Shown one piece after another: positions 42,437 to 52,974 of a stretch of DNA of 64,000 nt. The notes under the pieces are model-generated. The model was not told where the DNA came from. It ran no database searches and saw nothing but the letters and a program-made list of their open reading frames with translations. Where the stretch lies: NCBI GenBank assembly GCA_022577435.1, contig JAKOON010000059.1:1540071-1604070 (forward strand), given 5' to 3'. Both the position numbers and the translations under genes were made by a program. How positions within the stretch are numbered: the stretch's first letter is position 1; every line of letters begins with the position of its first letter. The stretch is from Embiotoca jacksoni (taxonomy: Eukaryota > Chordata > Actinopteri > Embiotocidae).

Positions 42437-42990
42437 AGCTGCAATACCAGCGAGTGCCACTAGAGGTCGGCTCCAAAAAGCCTCCGGCTCCATAGACTCC
42501 CATTCAACTTCTCTCATCAAATCCAAAGTGAATAAAATGTGTCCATCAGTTATCTCGGTGTTGTTAGCTAAAGTCACTCCTTCTTATTAGTTTTCTGGAG
42601 GTCCATCTGAAAATAATCCCTCATTCATTAGAAAAGAAGATTCAAGAAGACCTGTTTTTGGGGGCGTGTCTGTTTGATTGACAGGCCTGTGGTGCAGTCA
42701 GGTTACAGCTATCGGTGGGCGGGATGTAGTATCGTCAGGTTTCCAATCAGATCGGTCAGATCCACCGCTGGCTCCTCCCCCAGCTCGTCCAAATATGGTC
42801 ACTTCCTGCTCCAAACCGCTCCGAACTAGCAAAGATGGTGACGGACAGAATCTGAACTGGAGGTTCATAACGTTCACAAACCAATGATGACATCACTGAT
42901 GGTTGATGACATCACTGCTGGTTGATGACATTTCTGATGGTTGATGGCATCACTGATAGTTGATGACATCACTGATAGTTGATGACTGAT
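42437..42990 (+). mobile_element. Dispersed repeat family 'R1', copy C
   Basis: Almost identical to 3,677-4,262, including the same terminal gatgacatcactgatggtt units, with scattered substitutions. About 38.8 kb separates the two direct copies, which bracket the fgf12 B promoter and the giant array. Confidence 0.8.
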
Positions 42991-43145
42991 TCAGGCTGAT
43001 CGTCTCTGATGTCCTCACAGAGACAGAAGGACCTGAAGCTCTCTTTGTTTTTTCAGGGTCATGAATTTTGCAGCAGTTGAATGTCCTGAATTAGTGATTA
43101 AACATCAAACATTTAACACGCACACACAACCAGAGCATACAGCTG

Positions 43146-43149
<4 letters not shown>

Positions 43150-43200
<51 letters not shown>

Positions 43201-43447
43201 AGTGCGTGTGTGACTGCGTGTGTGAGTGTGTGCGTGTGCGAGTTTTTTTGAGTGTGAGTGAGTGTGCGCGTGTGCGAGTTTGTGAGACTGAGTTTGTGTG
43301 AGTGTGTGTGATTGTGTGTGAGTGTGAGTTTTTTGTGAGTGTGAGTGTTTGTGTGAGTGTGTGTGAGTGTGAGTGTGAGTGTTTGTGTGAGTGTGAGTGA
43401 GTGAGTGAATGTGTGCGTGTGCGAGTTTGTGTGTGTGAGTGTGTGTC
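43150..43447. repeat. (GT)n microsatellite grading into GTGAGT repeats
   Basis: About 24 GT units (43,150-43,198) followed by gtgtgagtgtgagt-type units with gcgtgtgcgag variants. The opposite-strand His/Thr frames are composition artefacts. Confidence 0.9.
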
Positions 43448-43765
43448 ACGTTTCATAGTAGATTTACTTTCAGTGTTTACAGCTGCTTATAAAAACAGAT
43501 TTTATACAATTAGATCCACAATTGAGTTATTTTCTTCATTCTTGTTGACTTTTCTGTCTTTTTACTTTTCTTTTCTTTTCTTCACACACTCTTTTCTTGT
43601 GTAAATGAATAAACTAAACTGAAGCACACAAATCGTAGCGCCTCAAATCACATCAGGAAAACTAAAATTCAAAACTTAACAGGTGGAAAAACACCAAAAT
43701 TAGAACTAAAGAAAACATCAAACAAAAAGCTGGATCCTCTTTGTTTTTAATCTACAGGTAACTTC
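43448..43765. other. fgf12 intron 1, AT-rich, nothing recognised
   Basis: No feature identified. Confidence 0.5.
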
Positions 43766-44050
43766 TTCCTCATGATGATGATGGTGATGATGATGATGAT
43801 GGTATGATGATGGTGATGATGATGGTGGTGATGAAGATGATGATGGTGATGAAGATGCTGAAGGTGGTGATGAAAATAATGGTGATGGTGATGAAGATGG
43901 TGATGATGATGAAGATGGTGATGTGATGATTGTATGATGATGATGATGATGATGGTGATGAAGATGCTGAAGATGGTGATGATGATGGTGGTGATGAAAA
44001 TAATGGTGATGATGATGATGGTGATGAAGATGAAGATGATATTGATGAAG
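43766..44050. repeat. (GAT/GGT/GAA)n complex trinucleotide repeat
   Basis: gatgatggtgatgaagatg-type units run for about 285 bp, with two related halves around 43,850-43,900 and 43,960-44,010. The minus-strand His-rich frame is an artefact. Confidence 0.9.
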
Positions 44051-44108
44051 TTTGATGATTAAATCATGAAACTGCAGCTGATATTGTGAGCTGCGGTTCT
44101 TCTGACGT

Positions 44109-44122
44109 CCAGCAGAGGGCAG
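44109..44122 (+). promoter_or_regulatory. CTCF-like motif
   Basis: CCAGCAGAGGGCAG is a very good match to the CTCF core. Sequence evidence only. Confidence 0.4.
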
Positions 44123-44844
44123 TGCAGCTCCAGGAAACAGACTCACTGTTCAGTGTTCCAAGGAGAGGCTGCAGCTGATTGGTTCAAAATTGACCGAGTA
44201 GCAGCTTGAAGTGAAGCTGATTCTTTTACATCCTCGTTAGCTGGTTCATCAACATATTTACTTCAACAGAAAGTTGAACTTCATTCATAGAAAGAACAAA
44301 AGGAAACTACAGGATGTTGTTGTTGCATCTTCGTCCATGTTTCATTCTTAGATTGATAAATAATGTGCAGGTGAGAAATTCTGACTTTTGGTTTTGTTAA
44401 ATTTTTATTTTAAAGACGAAACATCAGCAGATGATCTGACATTGAGAATATTTGAACCTGTTCTTCACAACCACACTTTAAGTTATGACATCATCAACTG
44501 ATCGTCCTCGTCCCCGTCCTGTCCTCGCCCTCGTCTTCTCTTCGTCCTCGTCCCCATGAACAGCTGGAGTTCTGTGTTCTGATAGAGACGTCGTTTAACT
44601 GCTCAGTGACACGTTTTAGAAGTCAAACACTGAATATCTCCCAACATGACTCTGCACATGTTGTTGTTGTTGTTGTTGTTGTTGTCGTCGTCATCGTCCA
44701 TTATCTGTTGCATCTCTGCTGCCTTCACTGCCTGAAGTACAACAGAAAAATTAATTTCAGAAGTTTGGTACCAAATTATTGATTCTTGTGACGTCTGTAG
44801 ACACGAAGTATCGAAACAAATATTCAGTCTGTTAAAACGCAGAA
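44123..44844. other. fgf12 intron 1 with a (GTT)n tract
   Basis: (GTT)n with GTC at about 44,660-44,695. Also a ctcgtcctcgtccccgtcc-rich patch near 44,503-44,555. No gene seen. Confidence 0.55.
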
Positions 44845-44925
44845 ACACAGTACTACAAATACTGCAAATACTACAAATACTACAAATACTGCAAATACTA
44901 CAAATACTGCAAATACTACATATAT
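44845..44925. repeat. 9-bp minisatellite (tactacaaa)
   Basis: Alternating tactacaaa and tactgcaaa units, about nine copies. Confidence 0.9.
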
Positions 44926-45039
44926 TTATTATATTGTGAGTACTGCATATATTTATTGTATTGTGAGTACTGCATATCTATCTATACTGTATTTACTGTC
45001 TCAGGTGGTTTAATGGTTTCATTGTTGTTTAAGTGTCCT

Positions 45040-45073
45040 CACACACTCTCACACACACACTCTCACACACACA

Positions 45074-45138
<65 letters not shown>

Positions 45139-45183
45139 AGACACACACACACACTCACACACACACACACTCACACACACACA

Positions 45184-45232
<49 letters not shown>

Positions 45233-45303
45233 ACACACACACTCACACACACACACACACACTCTCACACACACACTCACACACACACTCTCACACACAC
45301 ACA

Positions 45304-45340
<37 letters not shown>

Positions 45341-45413
45341 ACACACACACACACACACACTCTCACACACACACTCTCACACACACACTCTCACACACAC
45401 ACTCACACACACA

Positions 45414-45448
<35 letters not shown>

Positions 45449-45459
45449 ACACACACACT

Positions 45460-45490
<31 letters not shown>

Positions 45491-45559
45491 ACACACACAC
45501 ACACTCACACACACACACACTCACACACACTCACACACACACTCTCACACACACACACT

Positions 45560-45590
<31 letters not shown>

Positions 45591-45601
45591 ACACACACAC
45601 T

Positions 45602-45666
<65 letters not shown>

Positions 45667-45703
45667 ACACACACACTCACACACACACACACACACACAC
45701 TTG
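45040..45703. repeat. Long (CA)n/(CACT)n tract
   Basis: About 660 bp of CA repeats interrupted by ctcacac and ctctcac. All frames are open, giving meaningless His/Thr/Ser polypeptides of over 250 residues. Confidence 0.97.
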
Positions 45704-45804
45704 TTTGTATGAACCGAACACACACCAGATAAATACAAATAAACTTGGAGAACTCTACTTCTCAATAGAGGATAACACACACACATATATATATATATAT
45801 ATTT

Positions 45805-46084
45805 GGGCGGCATGGTGGTGCAGTGGTTAGCACTGTCACCTCACAGCAAAAAAGGTTCCGGGTTCGAATCTGGTCCTGGGCCTTTCTGTGCGGAGTTTGC
45901 ATGTTCTCCCTGTGCTTGCGTGGGTTCTCTCCAGGTTCTCCGGCTTCCTCCCATCATCCAAAAACATGCACCTCAGGTCAGGTTACCTGGCGCCGCGCTA
46001 GTGGCAGCCTGCTGCAGCAGCTCCCCCCTGAGAGCCCCCCCTGCTGTAGTGAAGAAATTTCCCCTCGGGGATTAATAAAGTGTA
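45805..46084 (+). mobile_element. tRNA-derived SINE, family S1 copy 1
   Basis: The head gtggtgcagtggttagcac resembles an RNA polymerase III A box and ggttcgaatc a B box. The body gagtttgcatgttctccctg and aaaaacatgcacctcagg is typical of a very common teleost SINE. The tail includes ttcccctcggggattaataa. It directly follows a TA microsatellite. Confidence 0.75.
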
Positions 46085-46329
46085 TAAAATCAAAAATCAA
46101 ATATATATATAGTATACATTGTACATAAAAAGAGCTTCAGAAGCTGCCTGAGATTTTTCTGGTTTGAAGCTTCCTTCAGAACCCCAGTGATGCAGTGATG
46201 CAGTGATCCAGTGAAGCTTGTCTGAACATCAATGGCTTCATTACAACCAGGAGCTGACAGATCATTCTGTTGCTCTTTATGACTAACGTGAACAAATCAG
46301 CACATGTAGCTGACAACAGGCCTGTATGT
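46085..46329. other. fgf12 intron 1, nothing recognised
   Basis: No feature identified beyond a short TA-rich patch and gatgcagtgatgcagtgat iterations. Confidence 0.5.
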
Positions 46330-46580
46330 GTCCTGATCGTTGTCCGAGGAGACCCGATGGTCTCTTTAAAGTGGGTCGGTTCTGTGGGGAGCTGGGCGGG
46401 TCGGGACATTTCATTAAACACTTATTAAACAGAACTTTTCCAGTAGTTATGAGTGAACCTTCGTTTTCTGTGGCCTGTCTGACCTGCGGAGTTCCCCAAG
46501 GCTCCGATCCCGGTCCTCTGTACTTCTTCTGTTCACATGCTTCCACTGGAACATTCAGTACAACACAAACAACATGATGC
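46330..46580 (+). mobile_element. LINE reverse-transcriptase relic
   Basis: The plus strand reads NRTFPVVMSEPSFSVACL followed by TCGVPQGSDPGPLYFF (about 46,430-46,530). That is the conserved YLxxRTFxV...CGVPQGSxLGPLLF block of L2-like reverse transcriptases. Stops and frame changes show it is dead. Confidence 0.75.
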
Positions 46581-46779
46581 TGTCATTCTGCAGAACTCAG
46601 ACCGATCCGTGTCCTAAAACCACAACAGTTGTTTTGGTTTTGAAAGAGTTCAGGATTTAAATGAAGAGATTTTCGTTATTTAAAAGTTACTGATGATTAT
46701 GATGTTAAGTTTTGCTGAACAACTGTTTGTTGTTAAAATAACTCATCATGATGTCTCAACATGCAGCTGTTTTTAGGCA

Positions 46780-46990
46780 AGACAAGTTTATTTGTACATC
46801 ACATTTCAACAACAAGGTAATTCAAAGTGCTTCACATAAAACCATTAAAAGCATCAAAACATCAGGCAAAAGAAAAGGATATTTAAAAACAATTATGAAC
46901 ATTTATTAAAACACTAAACAAGCTAAAAAAAAATATAATAAAAGTTACAATGCAGTTTAAGAAATATAATAGTTAAAAACAAAAACTTTT
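46780..46990. mobile_element. Non-LTR element 3'-end-like relic
   Basis: aagtttatttgtacatcaca, ttcaacaacaaggtaattca and aagtgcttcacataaaacca match a very common fish retroelement end. Orientation and borders are uncertain. Confidence 0.5.
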
Positions 46991-47440
46991 GAATGTGTTT
47001 TTCAATAGAAACCTTAAACGTTGACATTTTATTCTGACAATAAAACCTTCATTATTTTATGTGATAATTTTAACGTGAATACAAACTACTTGCTTTATTT
47101 TACTTAAATACCAGCCGGAGGTAGAATTTCAGTCGTTGGTGGTAATTAAATATTTTCCTCAATAAACTTACATCTCCTTTTATAACGTCACTCAGAAACC
47201 AATTTGCTGAAAATATAATTAATACTGATTTAATTTGGTCTTCCAAGTAACAGAATTTAGTCCGACACTCTTCTGATAATCAATAAATTTCTCCCTGCAG
47301 CTCCTGTTTTGAAACTTCATCCTGATCTTTCCTCTTTTAATAACTTCCCATGTAAACATCTCTGGATGGCTGCAGCTGAAGAAGAATCTAATAAGATTAA
47401 ATATATTGCAATTTAAATATCTTTTATGTTAAATCAGGTC
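46991..47440. other. fgf12 intron 1, AT-rich, nothing recognised
   Basis: No feature identified. Confidence 0.5.
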
Positions 47441-47459
47441 CACACACCAGGGGGCGCTG
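47441..47459 (+). promoter_or_regulatory. Strong CTCF-like motif
   Basis: CACACACCAGGGGGCGCTG contains the uninterrupted CACCAGGGGGCGCT core of the CTCF consensus. This is the best match in the window. It lies about 3.6 kb upstream of exon 1A. Confidence 0.5.
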
Positions 47460-47608
47460 CACAGGTCCATCAACATCATTCATGGGAATAAAAAACGTCC
47501 TCCAAAGTTTGCGATTTGCTATTTTTTGTCATTTTAATCACTGTAAACTGACTTTATTTAAACTGCTGAGGTGAGTTTTAGACGTTGTGATCAGAGAGAC
47601 TGTTGGAG

Positions 47609-47782
47609 ATGAAGATGTTCCTCCTCCTCCTCCTCGCCGTCTCCCCCATCAGTCCCAGCGAGCAGGTACGAGGACGCAAATACACGACAGTAATTAAAGG
47701 CGCTGACCTGGTTTTGGAGCTGCAAGTGAAGGCCTACATTCAGCGTGGTGGTGCGTTCACTGACACGTGCTGCGGTGGATGA
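47609..47782 (+). other. 57-codon open frame with signal-peptide-like start
   Basis: The frame starts MKMFLLLLLAVSPISPSEQ and continues VRGRKYTTVIKGADLVLELQ before a stop at 47,780-47,782. The first 19 residues look like a secretory signal peptide and end at CAG|GTACGA, a possible splice donor. The Leu run comes from a (CTC)n microsatellite, which makes such an N-terminus easy to get by chance. No homologue is recognised. Confidence 0.2.
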
Positions 47783-48469
47783 TGTTAATCCTGTTCGGTC
47801 TGTCAGCAGGAGCCGTGAAAACCTGCCGGACACATCGGCCCCAGGCCCCGAAACCAACCGATTAGATCTGGAGGATTCGTCTTTAACAGCATCAAAGTGT
47901 TCGCACGCGGCGGCTCGACTCCAGAGCTGGAAAACACGGCGTGAAATATTCAGTGTGCTCAGGATGTTTCAGGCGTCTCATCAGGTCACGTTGCTGCAAA
48001 CTTCCTGCAGGAAGCCGAATGATCAGAAGAACGAAAATCTCAAAATGTCTCAACACTGAAACACTCGTTATTTCTTCTTCTGTGAAACAGTTTAATTCTC
48101 CTCGTACACACCGACAATATCACAGCTGATGACATCACAGCTGATGACATCACAGCTGATGTCTTTGTCACATGAATCAGAGACGACGACGGACATCAAT
48201 AAGTATTTCTTTCTTTGCACTGCGCTGTCTCATCAAACACTCATGATGATGATGATGATGATGATGATGACTCCATGTTTGTTGTCGGTGACTCATCCTT
48301 TTCTACAGCTGATAATTGGATTACATAACCATTAATTGGTCCGTCCACTCTCAGAGACTCTGTTTACTCGTTGTGTCGCTTTTCACGCCTCCAGCAGCCA
48401 ATCACAGCTCAGGTTCAGCTCCTCCACAGGTGGCTCCCAAAGGTCACCACCCCATGGTCTCTGATTGGT
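47783..48469. other. fgf12 intron 1 with a (GAT)n tract
   Basis: Three direct gatgacatcacagct units near 48,126-48,162 and a (GAT)n tract at 48,242-48,269. No gene seen. Confidence 0.55.
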
Positions 48470-48725
48470 TCTCCTCTGTGGGTCACTTCCTGTCAGACAA
48501 AGCGGTGTCCCACAGGGTTCTGTTCTGGGTCCTGTGTTCTTCTCTTTATATAAGCTGCCTTTTATACATATCGTTACTCGTATAGAGGCATCATTATTGT
48601 TTTTATGCAGATGATATTCAGCTCCAACAATTGTTCACTTTAAATTATGGATGCTGTCGAGATTTGGACGTCTGACAACAAACTCCAGTTAGAAGCAAAT
48701 AAGACAGAAGCTCTTAAAATGACTT
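48470..48725 (+). mobile_element. LINE reverse-transcriptase relic with YADD-like motif
   Basis: Across frames the plus strand reads VPQGSVLGPVFFSLYKLPF, then CFYADDIQL (near 48,602-48,628) and VEIWTSDNKLQLEANKTEAL. These are the ordered PQGSVLGP, ADD and NxxKTE blocks of an L2-like reverse transcriptase. It is frameshifted and inactive. Confidence 0.75.
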
Positions 48726-49560
48726 TTCCTTGAACTGGCTCTGGTGGTCGGGCCTCAGTAAAGACGGATGGTTTGGTGTTTGTTTGTGAGAGGACGGCGC
48801 TGAGCGTCGCCTGGTGTTGATACCTGCAGGCTCAGCGAGCTTCTCGTCGCTCAGAGCGGATCTCGTGATTCTTCAGCCTGACGACGTGTTGGTGAGAAAC
48901 ATGCAGCTGCAGAGACGTGAAGATGCTTTTATGTAACGCTGCAGTCGCTGACAGGATGCGTGTGTGGCGCACAGAGACTGAAGTGGTTTTAACATGGACC
49001 CTGGTGTGATTATCAGCTGGTATGTTCAGCTTTTTACATAATGGTAACCCTCTCCTGGTTGTCATGGTTACCTGTTCTGACCTTTGCCTTTAATTCTCTC
49101 TGATACGACCCGTAGGAGCAAAGCAGGAGAAATCCCTGCTGAAAAGTAGACAACCTTTTAGGATGTGACATTGCACAATTTAACAAAAGTTTATAAAAGG
49201 AGATCACTTGCTCCGCCCACTGGCTGATGACATCACAGGCTTAAATGAAGGGTTCGGCAGGTTGTTTGAAGGAAATCAAGGTTTAACTTTTTTTTTAATC
49301 TTTTATTGGAGTTTGTCTTCGGCTCAGAGTTAGAGAGAGTCATGTAATCACAGCAGCATCATGACAACATTTGATTTATTAAAGTTCATACGACAAAATT
49401 ATAATAAACAAAGTTAAAATAACTGCACAGCTGTTGATGAGCTAAATGATAAACCAATAAAATAGTCCAAATTTTTAAATGAATCAAATAAAAGTAATAA
49501 TGATTAGTGGAAAACATTTACTGACTTTGTATTAGAGGAGGGAACGAGTGGCACGGTGCA
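48726..49560. other. fgf12 intron 1, nothing recognised
   Basis: Ordinary AT-rich intron. No feature identified. Confidence 0.5.
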
Positions 49561-49830
49561 GTGGTCCGATGTGCACCAATGTGGACCGATGTGGACTGAT
49601 GTGGACTGATGTGGTCTGATGTGGACTGATGTGGACCGATGTGCACCAATGTGGACTGATGTGGACTGATGTGGACCGATGTGGTCCGATGTGCACCAAT
49701 GTGGACCGATGTGGTCCGATGTGCACCAATGTGGACCGATGTGCACCAATGTGGACGGATGTGGACTGATGTGGTCTGATGTGGTCTGATGTGGACTGAT
49801 GTGGTCTGATGTGGTCTGATGTGGACTGAT
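49561..49830. repeat. 10-bp minisatellite, about 27 units
   Basis: Units of exactly 10 bp (gtggactgat, gtggaccgat, gtggtctgat, gtgcaccaat) remain in register for 270 bp. The minus-strand frames reading HIGPHQSTSV come from this repeat. Confidence 0.95.
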
Positions 49831-51077
49831 GTGGAACTACATGAAACATCAAGCAGAACATTTTTAGGAGCTTCTTCCACACCTCCATCTCTGCGTCTGT
49901 CTGTCTCTCCGTCTCTCTCTCTGCTGACGGCTGCTCTCTTCTCTCCCAGCCTCTCTTCATATTCAGCAGCTCTCAGCCTGTAAGGACGAAGCGGAGGAGG
50001 AGGAGGAGGAGGAGGACGAGGAGGAGGAGGAGGAGAGCATCAGGCAGAGTAAAATAGAGCAGAATAAAGTGCCTGTGTGGAGTCTCTGCTGGATGCGGTT
50101 GCTCTGGATTATTCGGGACTTCGTTGGGTTTTTATCATTTGTGTGGTTTTCTGTTTCTGAAAGTTGTCATTGAACTGATGATGATGATGATGATGATGAT
50201 GGTGATGATAGGCGGATGAAGAACACACATCGGGTCGCCCTCTGATTCATCCGCTCATTGATGCATCAGGAAAACCACGGCAGCTCTGCAGCCATGTGCT
50301 TCCATCGGATCGCCTGAGAGATAAACTGATAAATTACCCAGCAGGCATTGTGGCTTTCTATCTGCACATGCTGCTGCTCCACGCGGCGGTAAACGAATTG
50401 ATCGAGGCGTCATCAAGGGGAGTAAAATCATGAAGGTGATGACTGAAGATTTAACTGTAAGATGAATGATCCGCCGGTCAGCTGACTGTCGTCAACCTTC
50501 TGGTCTGGAACCAGTTACGACTCTTACTTTCATCGACCCAACAGCGCCGACTCAATGACCACCGACTCACCTGACAGAGCTCCCGTCCGCATCACATCGT
50601 CTTCACCGGCACGCTGTCAGCAGTGTGCGCTCCATCCGGACTCCTCGTGTTCATCACGTCTCCTGATCGTGATGAAACTTAATGTCAGTATATAACATTC
50701 TTTTGTTTTCTGTCACATTGAGTGAACACTGAATGTTGGAGAGACTCCAGCGACCTCTCCGAGTGTTCACCAGGACCAAATGTTCACCATGTGGACGTCA
50801 GTCTGAAAACCTCCAAACTGTTTCTGTCTTCTGGACAGAAATGATGTCTGCGGTGAGAATGAAGTGCACGAAACGTTTTTTAAGTCGTTAAGTTTTGCAG
50901 GTTTTGAGGATATTTTTGTATGTGAATATCTGCTCGCCAAGTGGATCTCCGGTGTCTCGGAGCACTTTCTAATAATGGATCGGCCGTAAGCACTGACAGG
51001 TGACCTTCCTCAGACTTGGTACTCAGAGCAGGAGCGGATATTTGGTTCCCCTGGGGCTCCGCCCACTTCTCAGGGAG
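49831..51077 (+). other. fgf12: Region upstream of fgf12 exon 1A; presumed promoter and 5' UTR in its last part
   Basis: Contains (GGA)n at about 49,993-50,034 and (GAT)n at 50,176-50,205. No TATA box or clear CpG island core was identified. The A-type transcript must begin somewhere here, but the sequence does not fix the start. Confidence 0.4.
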
Positions 51078-51276
51078 ATGGCGGCGGCCATCGCCAGCTC
51101 CCTGATCCGACAGAAGCGTCAGGCCCGCGAGTCCAACAGCGACAAGGTCGCCACCAACAAGAGGCGGTCGAGTCCCAGTAAAGACCCGCGGTCTCTGTGT
51201 GAGAGACACATCTTCAGCGTCTTCAGCAAAGTCCGCTTCTGCAGCGGAAAGAAACGACCCGTGAAGAGAAAACCAG
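51078..51276 (+). CDS. fgf12: fgf12 exon 1A, long N-terminus of fibroblast growth factor homologous factor
   Basis: ATG at 51,078 gives [20 protein letters not shown], the hallmark start of A-type FHFs. The frame runs 66 codons with [29 protein letters not shown] and the basic end RPVKRKP, then one G before donor G|GTGGGT at 51,277. The length equals human FGF12 exon 1A. The first residues act in other vertebrates as the particle that drives long-term inactivation of voltage-gated sodium channels. The basic clusters resemble nuclear localisation signals, and there is no secretion signal, as expected for intracellular FHFs. It joins in phase 1 to exon 2 at 61,226. Intron to exon 2 is about 9.9 kb. 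Confidence 0.96.
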
Positions 51277-51310
51277 GTGGGTTCAGACTCAAAAATGTTC
51301 TCACCTTTCA

Positions 51311-51571
51311 GTAGTACCACTGAGGACCACTAGGGGCTGTCTCCGTAGACTCCATGTGTAGTACCACTGAGGACCACTAGGGGCTGTCTCCGTAGACTTC
51401 ATCTGTAGTACCACTGAGGACCACTAGGGGCTGTCTCCGTAGACTCCATCTGTAGTACCACTGAGGACCATTAAGGGCTGTCTCCGTAGACTCCATGTGT
51501 AGTACCACTGAGGACCACTAGGGGCTGTCTCCATAGACTTCATCTGTAGTACCACTGAGGACCACTAGGTC
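51311..51571. repeat. 47-bp minisatellite, about 5.6 copies
   Basis: gtagtaccactgaggaccac starts at 51,311, 51,358, 51,405, 51,452, 51,499 and 51,546, exactly 47 bp apart. Most units carry ccactaggggctg, a CTCF-like half core. It begins 35 bp after the exon 1A donor. Confidence 0.95.
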
Positions 51572-51685
51572 CATAGAGTCCCATTAAAAGTCAGTAAATA
51601 TTTCCATTATGGTGTTATTCGATAAACTTCCTCTTTCTGATCAGTATTCTGGTCCTTCTGGAAATAATGCATCATTCATTACAAA

Positions 51686-51965
51686 TGGTAAATGGTCTGT
51701 ACTTGTATAGTTTTATCACCTTTCGGTCTCAAAGCGCTTTAACATGTTTTTTTCCCCATTCACACACTAATGAGACAGATCACCATGCAAGGTGCTGCCA
51801 TCAGGAGAACATTCACACACCGATGGTTCACCATCGGGAGCAACTTAGGGTTCAGTGTCTTGCTCAAGGACACTTAGGCATGTGGACAGGAGGAGCTGGG
51901 GATTGAACCACCAACCTTCCGATTAGTGGTCAACCCACTCTACCAACTAAGCTACAGCCTCCCTG
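51686..51965 (-). mobile_element. tRNA-derived SINE, family S2, tail type 1
   Basis: On the minus strand it starts ggaggctgtagcttagttgg with ggttcaatcc as B box, then tccttgagcaagacactgaa. It ends agcgctttgagaccgaaagg and tacaagtacagaccatttac. The head and body match 57,785-57,905 but the tail is different. Confidence 0.75.
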
Positions 51966-52220
51966 TCCATAGTAGGACTCTAACAGGTATGTTTGGGGGC
52001 GGGGCTAATAGGTATGTTTGAGGGTTCACGCTCCCTGAGGTAGAATATCCAACAAACCACATCTGTTCATATTGCAGCCCAACATTAGCCCCAGTCCTTG
52101 TTAGCCTGTCAGGCTCCACCTGGTGGTGAGCAGTTACACTCTAACCAGGACATTTTCTTTTTAAAGTTCAGTTCAGGCGTCTCATCAGGTCTGACGTGTT
52201 CCTCCGACTTCACCGGGCCG
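51966..52220. other. fgf12 intron, nothing recognised
   Basis: No feature identified. Confidence 0.5.
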
Positions 52221-52291
52221 GCGTGTCGACGATCGGCCTGTTGGCGGTCGGCGTGTCAGCGGTTGGCATGTCGACGGTCAGCGTGTTGGCG
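52221..52291. repeat. 15-bp minisatellite, about 4.7 copies
   Basis: gcgtgtcgacgatcg, gcctgttggcggtcg, gcgtgtcagcggttg and gcatgtcgacggtca follow in register. It is CpG-rich. Confidence 0.85.
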
Positions 52292-52387
52292 TGTTCAGTT
52301 CCTCCTCAGCTGCGTTCACTAGAACCTCCTGCAGCAGATTCGCTGACTGACTGACGTCATCAGTGTTTGTTGGAGCTGTGATTTGAA

Positions 52388-52497
52388 GTGTTTGTGGTGT
52401 TTCAGGTGTTTCTGGTATTTCAGGTGTTTCAGGTGTTTGTGGTGTTTCAGGTGCTTCTGATGTTTCTGGTGTTTCAGGTGTTTGTGGTGTTTGTGAG
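52388..52497. repeat. Short GTGTTTCAG minisatellite
   Basis: gtgtttcaggtgtttgtg-type units of 9-12 bp, about ten copies. Confidence 0.8.
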
Positions 52498-52974
52498 TCG
52501 GACCGGCGCTAGCCGGAGAACCTTTGACGTCATATTATATAAATCGAAGTTCATGTGTTTGCTGCAGATTCCTCAGGATCATCTGTTCTTTAATAAATGC
52601 AGGAAATAGAGCGCGTAGTTGGTTTAAAGTCTGCCATGTTAAATATTTAATGCTGGTGAAAAACAGAAAGAAGAAGCTAAAGTGAAACAGCGTCTCTGCA
52701 GCGTCCCCGGAGACCTTCCTCTAAAAATAATAACAGCGAGCGCTCTTCTGCAGGCTAATGAGGGAAAAGTGGACTTGAAGTCTTCGTCTGCTGGACGCCA
52801 CGCAGCTTTTACACATTTATGAGCTGTGATGAGCGACGTCCCGCTGCAACCAGCACTTCCTGTTTTCTTGGCAGCGCAAAAACGGGAGGTATTATACAAA
52901 TTTCTGCTTGATCAGCGCCTTCGCAGTTTACAGTCCAGAGACATCTGCACGTTCTCCAGCGAGGAGTTCCTTTA
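52498..52974. other. fgf12 intron, nothing recognised
   Basis: No feature identified. Confidence 0.5.

Noticed and set aside
44956..45830. 258- and 265-codon His/Thr/Ser frames
   Set aside because: They are produced by CA/CT microsatellite sequence, open in any phase.
45805..45900. Functional tRNA gene
   Set aside because: A- and B-box-like words are present, but the cloverleaf is not intact and the sequence continues as a SINE.
50880..51320. 146-codon minus-strand frame opposite exon 1A
   Set aside because: It is a shadow of the conserved fgf12 exon 1A.
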